A model generated the notes under the pieces. The model did no database searches. It saw only the letters and a program-made list of their open reading frames with translations, and was not told the origin of the DNA. Position numbers and translations under genes: made by a program. A stretch of 64,000 bases of DNA from Saccharospirillum sp. MSK14-1 (lineage in GTDB: Bacteria > Pseudomonadota > Gammaproteobacteria > Pseudomonadales > Natronospirillaceae), in NCBI RefSeq assembly GCF_003054965.1, contig NZ_MIES01000026.1, positions 992,001-1,056,000 on the forward strand. Direction: 5' to 3'. This document shows, in pieces, positions 53,101-61,013 of the stretch (position 1 is its first letter; every line of letters starts with the position of its first letter).

Positions 53101-55288
53101 CAACAGTGGCAACACCTGGACCGCGACCTATTCCGTTACCGAAGGCTCAACCAGTGGTACCAATCAGAACCTGACCGTGACTGCCGTGGATGACGCTGGA
53201 TTAACGGGCGATGATACCGTCAGCGCAACGGTCGATGCCCAGCGACCAACGGGTCACAGCGTGGCCTTCAACAATGCCCTCTACGACAGCGGCAACGTTG
53301 CCGGTGCTGAATTCACGCTCAGCGGCGCAGAAAGCGGCGCCGATTACAGTTTCAGTATCACCAGTTCGGGCGGTGGTACCCCTGTGACCGGCAGCGCTTC
53401 GGGTATTGGCGGTGGCCCAATCGACATTCCAGTGAACCTGAGTGGATTGGATGACGGCCAGTTAACGTTGACGCTGACGCTGACCGACGACTCTGGCAAC
53501 GCGGCTGATCCAGTCACAGCTACTGCCCAGCTGGACATCAACGGAGTCGACAGCGATGGTGATGGGATTTCTGATGGACAGGAAGCCGTTGATGGCACCG
53601 ACCCAAATGATGCGGACGATTACGTAGATACCGTTGATCCAACCATAACTGCACCTGCCGATCTTCTGGATATTGACGCCACCGGACAGTACACCGAAGT
53701 GACACTGCGGCTTCTACTCGGACTCCCAGAGGGTGCCAGCGACGCCACGCTTCAGTCGTCCTTACAAGCACTGGCTACCGACAACCTCAATGATTGCTGC
53801 ACCATCGAAGTTCAATTCCCAGATGATAATCAGCAGTTGGAGTCCGGTAGCTATACCCTGACCTGGCAAGCAACCGATGGCAAAGGTAACACCGACCAGG
53901 ATACTCAAACGATCAACATTTATCCGCAGGTGTCATTCAGCCCGGATCAGGTTGCTGTCGAAGGTGAAACGGCCACGGTTAAGGTCATTCTCAGCGGACT
54001 ATCGCCAATCTATCCGTTCAGCATTGATTACGATATTGACCCGTCGAGCACCGCCAGTGGAGCGGATTATTCACTCAGCCCAGTGACACAGACAGTCACT
54101 TTTACAGTTGCTGAAACAGAGACGGATATTCAGGTAACCCTGGCCGATGAAGGCCCGGGCGATGGTGATGAATTCATTCTTTTTGAACTCGACGATAGCG
54201 AAAACCTGGGGGCCCAAAACACCCACCGGTTGACCATTGTTGAGACGAATTTACCACCTGATGTTCGTCTGGAGTTGGAGCAGAGCGGCGACCGCACGAC
54301 CATTGCCGACCGGAATTCCGACATAACCGTAACTGCGGTGGCTACTGACCCGAATGGCGACTCCATCGACTTCGATTGGACCGACACAGATTCGCAATTG
54401 ATCGACAATGACGGCAATTTGCTCAACAACACCTTTGTTTTTGATCCCGCCGGTCTTGCTAACGGCATTTATAAAGTGGCTGTTCGAGTCACCGATGCGC
54501 AGGGTGCAAGTACATACAGCCAACTGCACTTCGTTATGGTTTCCGCCAAACCCACTTTGGGCGCCGGCGACAGCGATGGCGATGGCACGGATGACGCAAC
54601 CGAAGGCTCAGGTGACGATGACGGCGACGGCATCCCCAATTACCTCGACAACATCGACGCCACCAATTTATTGCCGGCTCACGCCAGCATTACTTATGCC
54701 TACATCCTGGAGTGTAACCCGGGGCTGTTCTGCCGACTGGGCCAGTACTCGTTGCAAGGCAGTACCGGTGGTGCCCGACTGGTGCCCAACGAATTGAACA
54801 CCATGCAAAACATTGTCGCGGATACCAACTTTATTCCGGTCGATGGTCCCTTTGATTTCGAGGTGCATGATTTGCCGATTACCGGCCAGAGTATTCAAAT
54901 GGTTATCCCTCAGCGCACGCCGATTCCCGCTAACAGCCAGTATCGTATTTTCGTCAATGGACAGTGGCAGGCCTTTGTCGAAAACACCTTCAATCTGCTG
55001 TTTTCCGCACCGGGAGAACCGGGCTACTGCCCACCTCCGGGTGATGATCAGTGGCGCCCCGGCCTGACCCCTGGTCACCGCTGCGTACAGCTGACGATCG
55101 AAGACGGCGGGCCTAATGATGCAGATCTCGAATCCAATGCTACAGTCAATAACACGGGAGCTGTCAGCCGTGCCAATGGACAGGTTAACTTCAACAGCAG
55201 CGGCAATGCTCTCGGTGGTGCCAGCGGTGTATTTTTCATTGTGTTACTCGGCCTCTGGCTAACGCGCTACAGGAGAATGATGGAGTAG
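50177..55288 (+). CDS. Giant secreted LamG/Ig-like/Calx-beta protein with GlyGly-CTERM-like tail
   Basis: A 1703-residue protein; ATG 50177 fits GGAG, whereas the TTG at 50171 is too close. Signal peptide 1-28 (SSASFA). LamG/concanavalin-like domain ~32-235 (DEFTIEFWVNI, SWHHLAIVFNTGNWQFFLDG, RFDDIRLWN). CSLREA-like stretch ~412-440 (DLSNGVSFREAL). Autotransporter-like beta-helix repeat ~523-555 (AGTLIMTATNTLTGLTHIVD). Three ~110-residue Ig-like repeats starting at ~694, 803 and 914, each with VDFS-FGGG. Calcium-binding DSDGDGISDGQE (~1125) and DSDGDGTDDATE (~1465). Calx-beta ~1250-1350. C-terminus GGASGVFFIVLLGLWLTRYR then RMME, a GlyGly-CTERM-like rhombosortase signal. It is probably a calcium-dependent surface or type II-secreted adhesin/lectin, and is co-transcribed with an OmpA protein. 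Confidence 0.85.
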   Translation: MLLKNRFQTFLRILVAVLFFSLSSASFAVNNAYEFSSGDTLTLTGAAAELSELDEFTIEFWVNIDSSLNILGTVNLVEFDGAGGIALLKTALTTTLITDLSGDLITGVTASANFNTSLSFDSWHHLAIVFNTGNWQFFLDGVQIGSSIPDLGLLSQVPDYAGSGNNHLIIGNSSLVGITDYEGRFDDIRLWNIVRSEAQINANRSVELEGNEAGLIGYWKLNETSGTTANDNVSGGILDGTSSGVSLAVEGAFPVNSAPEFSNLDGDSVAWAGVGNLVTLDVGNDASLIDLDLDLLNSGNGNYDGATLTVARQGGAWDADVFSIDDDGATFDDTGSALQVGGNSFATYTNSGGQLQITFDDSLITPTAALLNDLLGRIQYRNDTPAGDALIRLSLSDGLEVGVADVTVTADIIYVTSNTDTAVQDLSNGVSFREALAMVETDASGLLTLVLDSSLNNDTLAISGTTTLLHDLTVNLDLVPDITLNAGILNIDTGVTLTLFNGTSDTATLDITLSGAGSLVKDGAGTLIMTATNTLTGLTHIVDGVLNLTGSLLGDLTVDGDFISASLVSGLVTVNSGGTIAVGDSPGTLQLDGGLDLQAGGLLTVRINGSTAESGYDVFEVSNSLTLNGDLNLIGTHVGVNSDLGTIIDYLTGGPVSGTFNTLTEGAGIALNGITYLISYLAGDGNDVGLSVLPPSVSASHISVGGAAGATFRVGETIVVEWDNSASGDNNSNIDTVTVDFSEFGGGSAVAATELSGVWTASYLIPAGTIDATGLNVSVTATTDLGLSNTTEGTDDASLDNQAPSVSDSRLDLSGSTGSDDTFIVGDTVTVTWNNTAGGDNNGDIDSVTVDFSAFGGGTAVAATNSSGTWTATYTLTAGSLDGSNLNISLTATDDAGNSTTRADSSNADADTQAPAVTSGNIDVSGATGNGGAFIVGDTLTIRWDNTASGDNNADITAVTVDFSAFGGGAAVSATNSGNTWTATYSVTEGSTSGTNQNLTVTAVDDAGLTGDDTVSATVDAQRPTGHSVAFNNALYDSGNVAGAEFTLSGAESGADYSFSITSSGGGTPVTGSASGIGGGPIDIPVNLSGLDDGQLTLTLTLTDDSGNAADPVTATAQLDINGVDSDGDGISDGQEAVDGTDPNDADDYVDTVDPTITAPADLLDIDATGQYTEVTLRLLLGLPEGASDATLQSSLQALATDNLNDCCTIEVQFPDDNQQLESGSYTLTWQATDGKGNTDQDTQTINIYPQVSFSPDQVAVEGETATVKVILSGLSPIYPFSIDYDIDPSSTASGADYSLSPVTQTVTFTVAETETDIQVTLADEGPGDGDEFILFELDDSENLGAQNTHRLTIVETNLPPDVRLELEQSGDRTTIADRNSDITVTAVATDPNGDSIDFDWTDTDSQLIDNDGNLLNNTFVFDPAGLANGIYKVAVRVTDAQGASTYSQLHFVMVSAKPTLGAGDSDGDGTDDATEGSGDDDGDGIPNYLDNIDATNLLPAHASITYAYILECNPGLFCRLGQYSLQGSTGGARLVPNELNTMQNIVADTNFIPVDGPFDFEVHDLPITGQSIQMVIPQRTPIPANSQYRIFVNGQWQAFVENTFNLLFSAPGEPGYCPPPGDDQWRPGLTPGHRCVQLTIEDGGPNDADLESNATVNNTGAVSRANGQVNFNSSGNALGGASGVFFIVLLGLWLTRYRRMME

Positions 55289-55292
55289 AATC

Positions 55293-56915
55293 TTGGTAGT
55301 TAAGGGACGCATTGCGAGCAACTTTTTTTTTACAACACTCACTGTATTTATCGCCCTGCTGATTGGGCCCGGGGCACATGCTAAAGAGTTCGACATCGCC
55401 GATCTTTGGCTGTCCCTGGACGTTGGTTTGGCATCAAACTTGATTCAGGAAGATTATCAGCAAAGCGCCGACGACAAGGGACTGGACATTACCATTGGCG
55501 ATCCACAAACCGCTCGGCTGTCGTGGAAAGTCGGGCTGGGCTGGGATTTCTGGGAGACCTCAGACGAGCAATTAGTGCTGTCGTCACAACTTGAATGGAT
55601 CAATCTCGGCAACGTGAATCTGGACTACAGTGGCGAAGTTGCTAATGACGCTGAACTACAGGAAATCTACGATGGCCTGGCCGACATTCACCCCAACAGC
55701 GGCAATGGCATTGGTGTTGGCTTTAACAGCCGCTGGAAAGGGACCGGCGATCTCAATCTTGATCCCTTTGAATTTGGCTCCGAATTAGGGCTGTTTTTCT
55801 GGTGGCAAGATTACGAACTCGACGGCGTTAACGAAAGTGCTGTTCGAACTGATTCCATCAGTGGCATTGGCTGGTACGGTGGCTTGCACTTTGACTATCA
55901 AATAGACCCTCGCTGGTCAGCACGAGCAGGGACGCGCCTCTATGGCATTGGTGATGAACTGGTGCAATCCACTCGTGTCGGCCTGACTTATCGCTTTGGC
56001 GCCAAACCTGCCGAGCCAACCGTTATTGAGGTTGAAGTGCCTGCCGGCCCCAGTCTGGATGACCGCTATGTTCTATCACGTAGTTCAAGCCAGCCGCTTA
56101 ATGTATTACTGAACGATACGTCCGTTGGCAATAATCTGCGTGTTGCACGTGTGAGCCAGGCGGAGTCGGGTGATGTATCCATCAGCAGTGATCAACGGCG
56201 CATCCGATATCGCCATAACGGCGACGATGCTGAAGTTGATCAGTTCGAGTACTGGATCGACAACGGCGATGAAGAGGTCGGGCCGGTGCAGGTCATGATC
56301 GAAATTGTTGCAGCGCCTCCCAACGCCAACGGGGACTCGTTCCAGGTCGGCTTTAACACCTCTTCGCGTCTGGATGTATTAGAAAATGACAGCGACCCGC
56401 AAGGGCGACCATTGACCATTGTCGAGTATTCCATCCCGGATTACGGCTCATTGTCGATGCTCGATAATGTTTTGATCTACGATCACTATGGCGATAACCA
56501 CACCGAGGTCAGTTTCTTCTATTGGGTATCCAACGGCGACAATGAAGCAGGTCCAATTCGTGTTGATCTGATTATTCTGCCGGAAATCTTCACCATTCCG
56601 GTAAAATTCGATCCCTCGTCAACGGTGATACGAACCGAAGATAAACCGGCGTTGAATCGGCTCTCGGTGTGGATGACGGATAATCCGGGCACTCGGGTGT
56701 CAATTCTGGGGCACACCGATGACACGGGAATACCGGCTGCTAATCAGCTACTTTCCCTGGGTCGTGCGCAATCAGTGATGAATTACCTTGCCACGCAGGG
56801 CATCGACCCCAATCGACTAAGTGCTGAGGGTTTTGGTGACAGTCGTCCTGTAGCAACCAATGTCACACCGCAAGGACGTTTGCAAAACCGACGGGTAGAA
56901 TTCCGATTGTTTTAG
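55293..56915 (+). CDS. OmpA-family outer-membrane protein with Ig-like linkers
   Basis: A 540-residue protein starting at TTG 55293 (TGGAG 8 bases upstream), 4 bases after the adhesin stop. Signal peptide ends near GAHA-KEF. Residues ~30-225 are an eight-stranded-type barrel (WLSLDVGLASN ... VGLTYRFGA). Two cadherin/VCBS-like repeats follow (~245-345, ~340-430), each ending in YWIDNGDEEVGPVQV or YWVSNGDNEAGPIRV and including LDVLENDSDPQGRPLTIVEY. The C-terminal OmpA domain (~435-540) has ILGHTDDTG (~472) and NRRVEFRL, the peptidoglycan-binding residues. It probably anchors or displays the giant secreted protein at the cell surface. Confidence 0.87.
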   Translation: MVVKGRIASNFFFTTLTVFIALLIGPGAHAKEFDIADLWLSLDVGLASNLIQEDYQQSADDKGLDITIGDPQTARLSWKVGLGWDFWETSDEQLVLSSQLEWINLGNVNLDYSGEVANDAELQEIYDGLADIHPNSGNGIGVGFNSRWKGTGDLNLDPFEFGSELGLFFWWQDYELDGVNESAVRTDSISGIGWYGGLHFDYQIDPRWSARAGTRLYGIGDELVQSTRVGLTYRFGAKPAEPTVIEVEVPAGPSLDDRYVLSRSSSQPLNVLLNDTSVGNNLRVARVSQAESGDVSISSDQRRIRYRHNGDDAEVDQFEYWIDNGDEEVGPVQVMIEIVAAPPNANGDSFQVGFNTSSRLDVLENDSDPQGRPLTIVEYSIPDYGSLSMLDNVLIYDHYGDNHTEVSFFYWVSNGDNEAGPIRVDLIILPEIFTIPVKFDPSSTVIRTEDKPALNRLSVWMTDNPGTRVSILGHTDDTGIPAANQLLSLGRAQSVMNYLATQGIDPNRLSAEGFGDSRPVATNVTPQGRLQNRRVEFRLF

Positions 56916-56991
56916 GTACATGTTTGTAGTGCTTCAATGATTCCGGACGCCAACGTGAGTGGTAAAGGTACCACCATAAATGAGGTTTCTA

Positions 56992-57851
56992 ATGACCATA
57001 AAGCGACGTTCTTTTTCTCCCGGGTTCAAACAAGAAGCAGCCAACCTAGTGCTGGATTAAGGTTACACCTTTACACAGGCCAGCGTGTCCCTGTGCGTTG
57101 GTGAAATCGCAGTTCGGCGCTTGGTTAACCTACTGGACAAGGAGCGTGACGGCGTCACTCCAAAAAGCAAGGCCTTCATCCAGGCATCGGATCCAGGAAC
57201 TGGAAGCCCGCTGTATCGCCTGGTACAGGAGAAGGCTGCCTTAAAAAGCTACCGTACTTTTGATGTCGGATGAAATGAATCCGACTCGCTGAAAGACCGA
57301 TTGAGGAAGCAGACATCAACAAAATGGTCTGTGAAGCGTTTGGTGTCAATCGTTCCAGCTATTGCGAGTATCGCCACCGGCGAAACCATGTGGATGTCGA
57401 GCGCCTGACCCTGAAGGCTCTGGTCAATTGCTTGTTCACCAAGAGTCGCCGCTCTGCGGGCCACCGGACCATCAAAGGCCTGCTCAGTAATGGAGTCATT
57501 GTCATCGGTCGTTTCAAGGTTATACGGTTGATTAGTGAGCTGGGGCTGATCAGTAAGCAGCCCGGACCTCACGCCTACAAACAGGCCACGGTTGAACGAC
57601 CGGATATCGCCAATCACCTGGATCGGGCGTTTGCAGTTGAACGGCCTAATCAGGTCTGGAAAGGCTGTTTCGGAGCCTGAAATCAGAGTGGATAGCCGCA
57701 CCGGGTTATCGAAGCTTGTCCGAAGCCTAGAGAGATATTTGGGCTTACTTGATGGGCTACTACAACCGACAGTGATCTCACACATGCAACGGTGGCATAT
57801 CGCCTGTTGCGGCTGACGAAATACTTAAAATACTGACCGAGGTTGGTCGAC
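56992..57851 (+). pseudogene. IS51-like IS3-family element remnant (copy 2), orfA and orfB broken
   Basis: OrfA begins at ATG 56992 (KRRSFSPGFKQEAANLVLD), has an in-frame TAA at 57058-57060 where Gln is expected, then GYTFTQASVSLCVGEIAVRR and a frame-shifted tail. OrfB starts near 57280 (MVCEAFGVNRSSYCEYRHR, KSRRSAGHRTIKGLLSNG, RAFAVERPNQVWKGC). The whole DDE core is then missing, and the C-terminus resumes at ~57750 (YLMGYYNRQ, stop, SHTCNGGISPVAADEILKIL). This copy is in opposite orientation to the fragment at 49594-49846. Confidence 0.85.
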
Positions 57852-58030
57852 TAATACAGAGACTAATACAACATAGCATAAACATTCATTATCAGACCTT
57901 TTATCTGGGCGCTTCGCTCCAAACTGCCTATATAGGATAGATGCACACCACCCTGAACGTATGTTGAGCTGCAAGTGCTATTTGCAGCCACAAAGCGCTA
58001 AACCATTAACATTCTGGGTCAGGTTTCTAT

Positions 58031-58579
58031 ATGTCTACAGCTCAGATGGTGAAAAGCCGTATCAAGCTTTTGCGCAAAGGGGTTCCATTCTCAACCCGAG
58101 ATTCCGGCTGGGCCGACTTTGGAACTTCCACGGCTAATAAATAAAGCGCTGAGCCGTTTAGTCCAATCTGGCGAGATTGAGCGCATTGAAAGAGGCATTT
58201 ATGCCCGCCCAAAGTCACTTGTAATGGCACCCCATGTCATGGTTTCAACAAGTGCCGAAAACCTTGCTAGGTACTGGGCAAAGCTTAATGGACATGTATT
58301 AGTGCACCAGACTGATGAAGCCGCCTACCGCTTGGGCCTGCAGCTTCAAGCCCCATGAAACTCGTATTTTAGACTGATGGCCCCAGCCGGCAGTTCAAGC
58401 AAGGCGCCAATATCGTAGAAGTTAAACGTGTCAGATAAAAACTGCTCACTTGGCCAAACCAACCGAAAGGTGATGTCTTCCGCAGCTTATTGGTCATCTC
58501 ACCCGACTCAGTGACAGCCGATATATGGCGCCATATGCTCACAAGACTATCCATACCGCACGGTGATATTAAGGACTAA
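58031..58579 (+). pseudogene. Frameshifted AbiEi/DUF6088-type antitoxin-like gene
   Basis: The intact start reads MSTAQMVKSRIKLLRKGVPF then STRDSGWADFGTSTA. A single-base slip near 58134 moves the frame to INKALSRLVQSGEIERIERG, IYARPKSLVMAP and HQTDEAAYRLGL. After further slips near 58356 and 58435 it continues as TDGPSRQFKQGANIVEVKRV and LLTWPNQPKGDVFRSLLVIS, ending DIWRHMLTRLSIPHGDIKD at TAA 58577-58579. The N-terminal winged helix and GEIERIERGIYARPK match DUF6088/type IV AbiEi-like antitoxins. No AbiEii-type toxin gene follows. Confidence 0.7.
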
Positions 58580-59046
58580 AGTATCGTCTGCATAAAGCCG
58601 GTTTACCAAAGAGCTGGCGAGCAAAACTGGATGAGCTGTAGCGTGCACTCGACTGAATATAAACAAGGTTTTGAATAAATAGGGTATCAAACGGTATGCT
58701 CAAAGAATTGTCGTCTTAAATACCGCAGGGATCTTGCTTCAGTAGTATAGAGAACTATTTAGCCCTCAATATTTTAGGCTGCAGCCGCCCCTCCGGCCAT
58801 CCAATCACCACCTATCGACCATCGTCTAACAATGAAGTCGATGAAAGAGTGAAAAATGAATCAGGCGATAACACGAACATAGTGCGGGGTAGCGGTCATA
58901 GGAGACCGGGCCAGGAGTTTGCCCTAACTGGAGATTATGAACCAAACAAACACGCAAGAACTCACCATTTTGAAGACCTCGCCTACATCGATTTAGATCC
59001 CCCCCCTGGGATAGTCTGTACAAGTTATTCGAGCACCATCGAATAG
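58580..59046. other. Apparently non-coding, degraded stretch
   Basis: Nearly 470 bp with only short open frames and no recognisable protein. It may include decayed coding sequence (for example RLHKAGLPKSWRAKLDEL near 58585-58640), but nothing I can name. Confidence 0.35.
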
Positions 59047-59571
59047 CCAAAATCAGGGGCAAATACCAATACAAACGGCGCCGAAGGAGGCATTTTTTCA
59101 GGCGGCTCTCGACGTGGCCACAAAAACGACATTGATCGAGCGATGTTCAATGCACCCATAGAACTAGAGTTCAGGCGCGTATTGCGAGATATGTGGCATG
59201 CCGTGAATTATCTACGTAACGTATTACCTGACCGCGTTACCGAAATTCACTGGTTCACCTTTGAAAATGGCTTTAGTAGAGAGACCGAACCCAAACTTAT
59301 CGCACTCCGTCCATTCCGCGACGATGAGGTCGTTAGAAAATAAGTGCGAGATTGGCCGTTCAAAAGTAGAGATTCAACAAGACTACGTGGCGCTCTTGTC
59401 ATGCACATAGAAATCGACAACGAATCCGTTTACATCCTAGCAATTGAACGTAGCCTAAGAACAACGCCAGACAGCCTAGATCGATTTGCAGCACCGATGA
59501 AAGGTTTAGTGTGTTGGGGGCGATTCAATGTGACCTTTAATCTGGACTGTCTCGATCGTGAGTTGGGATAG
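59047..59571 (+). pseudogene. Unrecognised gene fragment interrupted by one stop
   Basis: A single frame with no start at its left edge reads PKSGANTNTNGAEGGIFSGG, SRRGHKNDIDRAMFNAPIEL, EFRRVLRDMWHAVNYLRNVL, EIHWFTFENGFS, a TAA at 59341-59343, then VRDWPFKSRDSTRLRGALVM, HIEIDNESVYILAIERSLR and ends CLDRELG. Composition (a Gly-rich linker, then alternating helices and strands) looks like real protein with one nonsense mutation and a lost N-terminus. I do not recognise the family. Its place about 330 bp from the right end of a Tn7-like element makes a remnant transposition gene possible, but this is a guess. Confidence 0.5.
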
Positions 59572-59901
59572 GTTAAGGGATAAGTGGCGACCGCCAGCAG
59601 CGTTATCGCGAAGATAGTGCAGTGAAAAGTTCGGAATATTGCTTTGGCCAATATGAGAAATTGACGTTTCCGCTGGAATGGCTGACCGGCAATATAGGCC
59701 AAAGTAGCCCAAGCGTCCGCCGCTGCTCAGGGTCTTGTGGAGTGTGCGATGCCGATCAGAAGCTCGCAGAGCAGTTACAAGGTCGAGACACACTGAAGAC
59801 CCTCAAGAGAGACAATGTGTACCTGAATGAGCTTCCGGATATATCTTACCAAAGGCAGTTGTGTGCGTAGAATGCCTTAAACAGGGCGTTTTCGGGCATT
59901 C
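59572..59901. other. Spacer inside the right end of the element
   Basis: About 330 bp. An 82-codon open frame (59622-59870) has Cys-rich but unfamiliar sequence and no ribosome site; I do not call it a gene. No extra copies of the left-end CCATAA motif are visible. Confidence 0.35.
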
Positions 59902-59926
59902 CGGACAAGTTATGGTCGCAACAACA
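59902..59926 (-). repeat. Right terminal inverted repeat
   Basis: Exact reverse complement of 48047-48071. Unlike the left end, no further copies of the CCATAA motif are visible just inside it. A hairpin with GAATGCC/GGCATTC arms lies at about 59870-59900 instead. Confidence 0.85.
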
Positions 59927-59931
59927 TATTG

Positions 59932-60443
59932 TGTTTTTAACCCTACGAATTTTTCGTTTTGGATAACATGTGCCGTCTCTTTCCTACGATAATCTTTTTA
60001 TTCATTTGCAAAAATATGCACGAATTTAAAATGCCTAGGCGTATTGTTGTTGGGTACTTCCTATCGGATAACCAGTAAATCATGTCACTCAGTGAGCGTT
60101 GAATCTGTTAGCGCCGCTTGTGTTTTAGCTTTTGTAGGAATAGGGGGTGTGACAATCGGGATCAGTTTTCCCACGAATATGAGTGTTAATTGGACATTGA
60201 ATTTAAAGCGAGTGATGAGTTCATCATGACAGCTAAAAGTGGTCATTTTGCTGAATAAACTAAAAAGCGTTGCGGTACTTTTTTGTGAATAAAATTGCAA
60301 CGATAGGCGTTAAAGATTCACTACAGATAAAACCAAAATTAATACCCCCAACCCCTTTAGATAGCCCCCCGCAACAATAATCTTTATGATGCGTTTCAGG
60401 TAGGGAATCCCCTGTTTTAAAACCGTGCTAAGGAACAGATCCA
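59932..60443. other. AT-rich spacer between element and cytochrome b561 gene
   Basis: About 510 bp of host-side sequence past the target duplication, AT-rich and without a convincing gene. In the original uninterrupted locus it followed the tRNA-Ile gene directly. The last 30 bases hold AAGGAACAG before ATG 60444. Confidence 0.4.
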
Positions 60444-60983
60444 ATGACTCAAATTCAAAAATACCCAATCGCCTGGCGAGTGCTGCACTGGCTTATGGCG
60501 CTGATGATTTTCGCATTAATACCCGTGGGCATTGTGATGGCCGAACGGGCCGAGGCGAATCTTTGGGGGGCGCTGACCAATACCTTGTACAGCTGGCATA
60601 AGCTGATCGGCTTTACCGTGCTGTTATTGATGGTGGTGCGGATTGTGATGAAGGTTCGGCTCAAGGGACCGGCCTATCCGGATACCTTGCCGCGTCACCT
60701 GCAACTGGCCGCCCACAGTTTGCATCATCTGCTCTATGTGTTGCTGGTGTTGACGCCGCTGTTTGGCTGGGCCGGTGTGACAGCCTATCCGGCGCTGATT
60801 ACCGTGGGTGGGTATCACCTGCCGCCGATGCCGTTTGTGCCAGTGGATGAAGCATTGGCTAGCCGGTTATTCGGGATTCACGGTGCGTTAGCGATTGCGC
60901 TGGGTGTGTTGATCGTTGGCCATATTGGCGCGGCGATGAAGCACCTGATCGATAAAGACGGCTTGTTCCGGCGGATGCTGTAA
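60444..60983 (+). CDS. Cytochrome b561-family membrane protein
   Basis: A 179-residue inner-membrane di-heme cytochrome with four predicted helices (about 12-32, 48-68, 88-110 and 143-165). Candidate heme histidines are in ARVLHWLMAL-like position (WRVLHWLMAL, His15), SWHKLIGF (about His52), AHSLHHLLY (about His94-95) and GAALAIALGVLIVGHIGAAM (two late His). It matches the bacterial b561/YceJ-like group, which passes electrons between quinones and periplasmic acceptors; relatives act as superoxide:ubiquinone oxidoreductases. It stands alone, convergent with opgH. Confidence 0.87.
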   Translation: MTQIQKYPIAWRVLHWLMALMIFALIPVGIVMAERAEANLWGALTNTLYSWHKLIGFTVLLLMVVRIVMKVRLKGPAYPDTLPRHLQLAAHSLHHLLYVLLVLTPLFGWAGVTAYPALITVGGYHLPPMPFVPVDEALASRLFGIHGALAIALGVLIVGHIGAAMKHLIDKDGLFRRML

Positions 60984-61013
60984 CAGCCGTCTGGTTCTTT
61001 ATTGAGCGATGCT

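Larger units (their letters stand above)
48047..59926 (+). mobile_element. Decayed Tn7/Tn5053-superfamily-like element inserted beside tRNA-Ile
   Basis: The left end (48047-48071) and the right end (59902-59926) are perfect 25-base inverted repeats starting TGTTGTTGCGACC and ending at TTGTCCG. The flanking five bases are identical on both sides (TATTG at 48042-48046 and 59927-59931), so this was a clean transposition of an 11,880-bp unit with a 5-bp target duplication. TGT...ACA ends and 5-bp duplications are characteristic of the TnsB/TniA transposase superfamily. The site lies 23 bp past a tRNA gene, like tRNA-homing Tn7 relatives. No intact tnsABC/tniQ genes or CRISPR array remain. The cargo is listed separately. 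Confidence 0.85.

Noticed and set aside
60044-60229. A 61-codon open frame in the spacer before cytochrome b561
   Set aside because: No ribosome site or recognisable sequence, and the composition resembles the surrounding AT-rich spacer.
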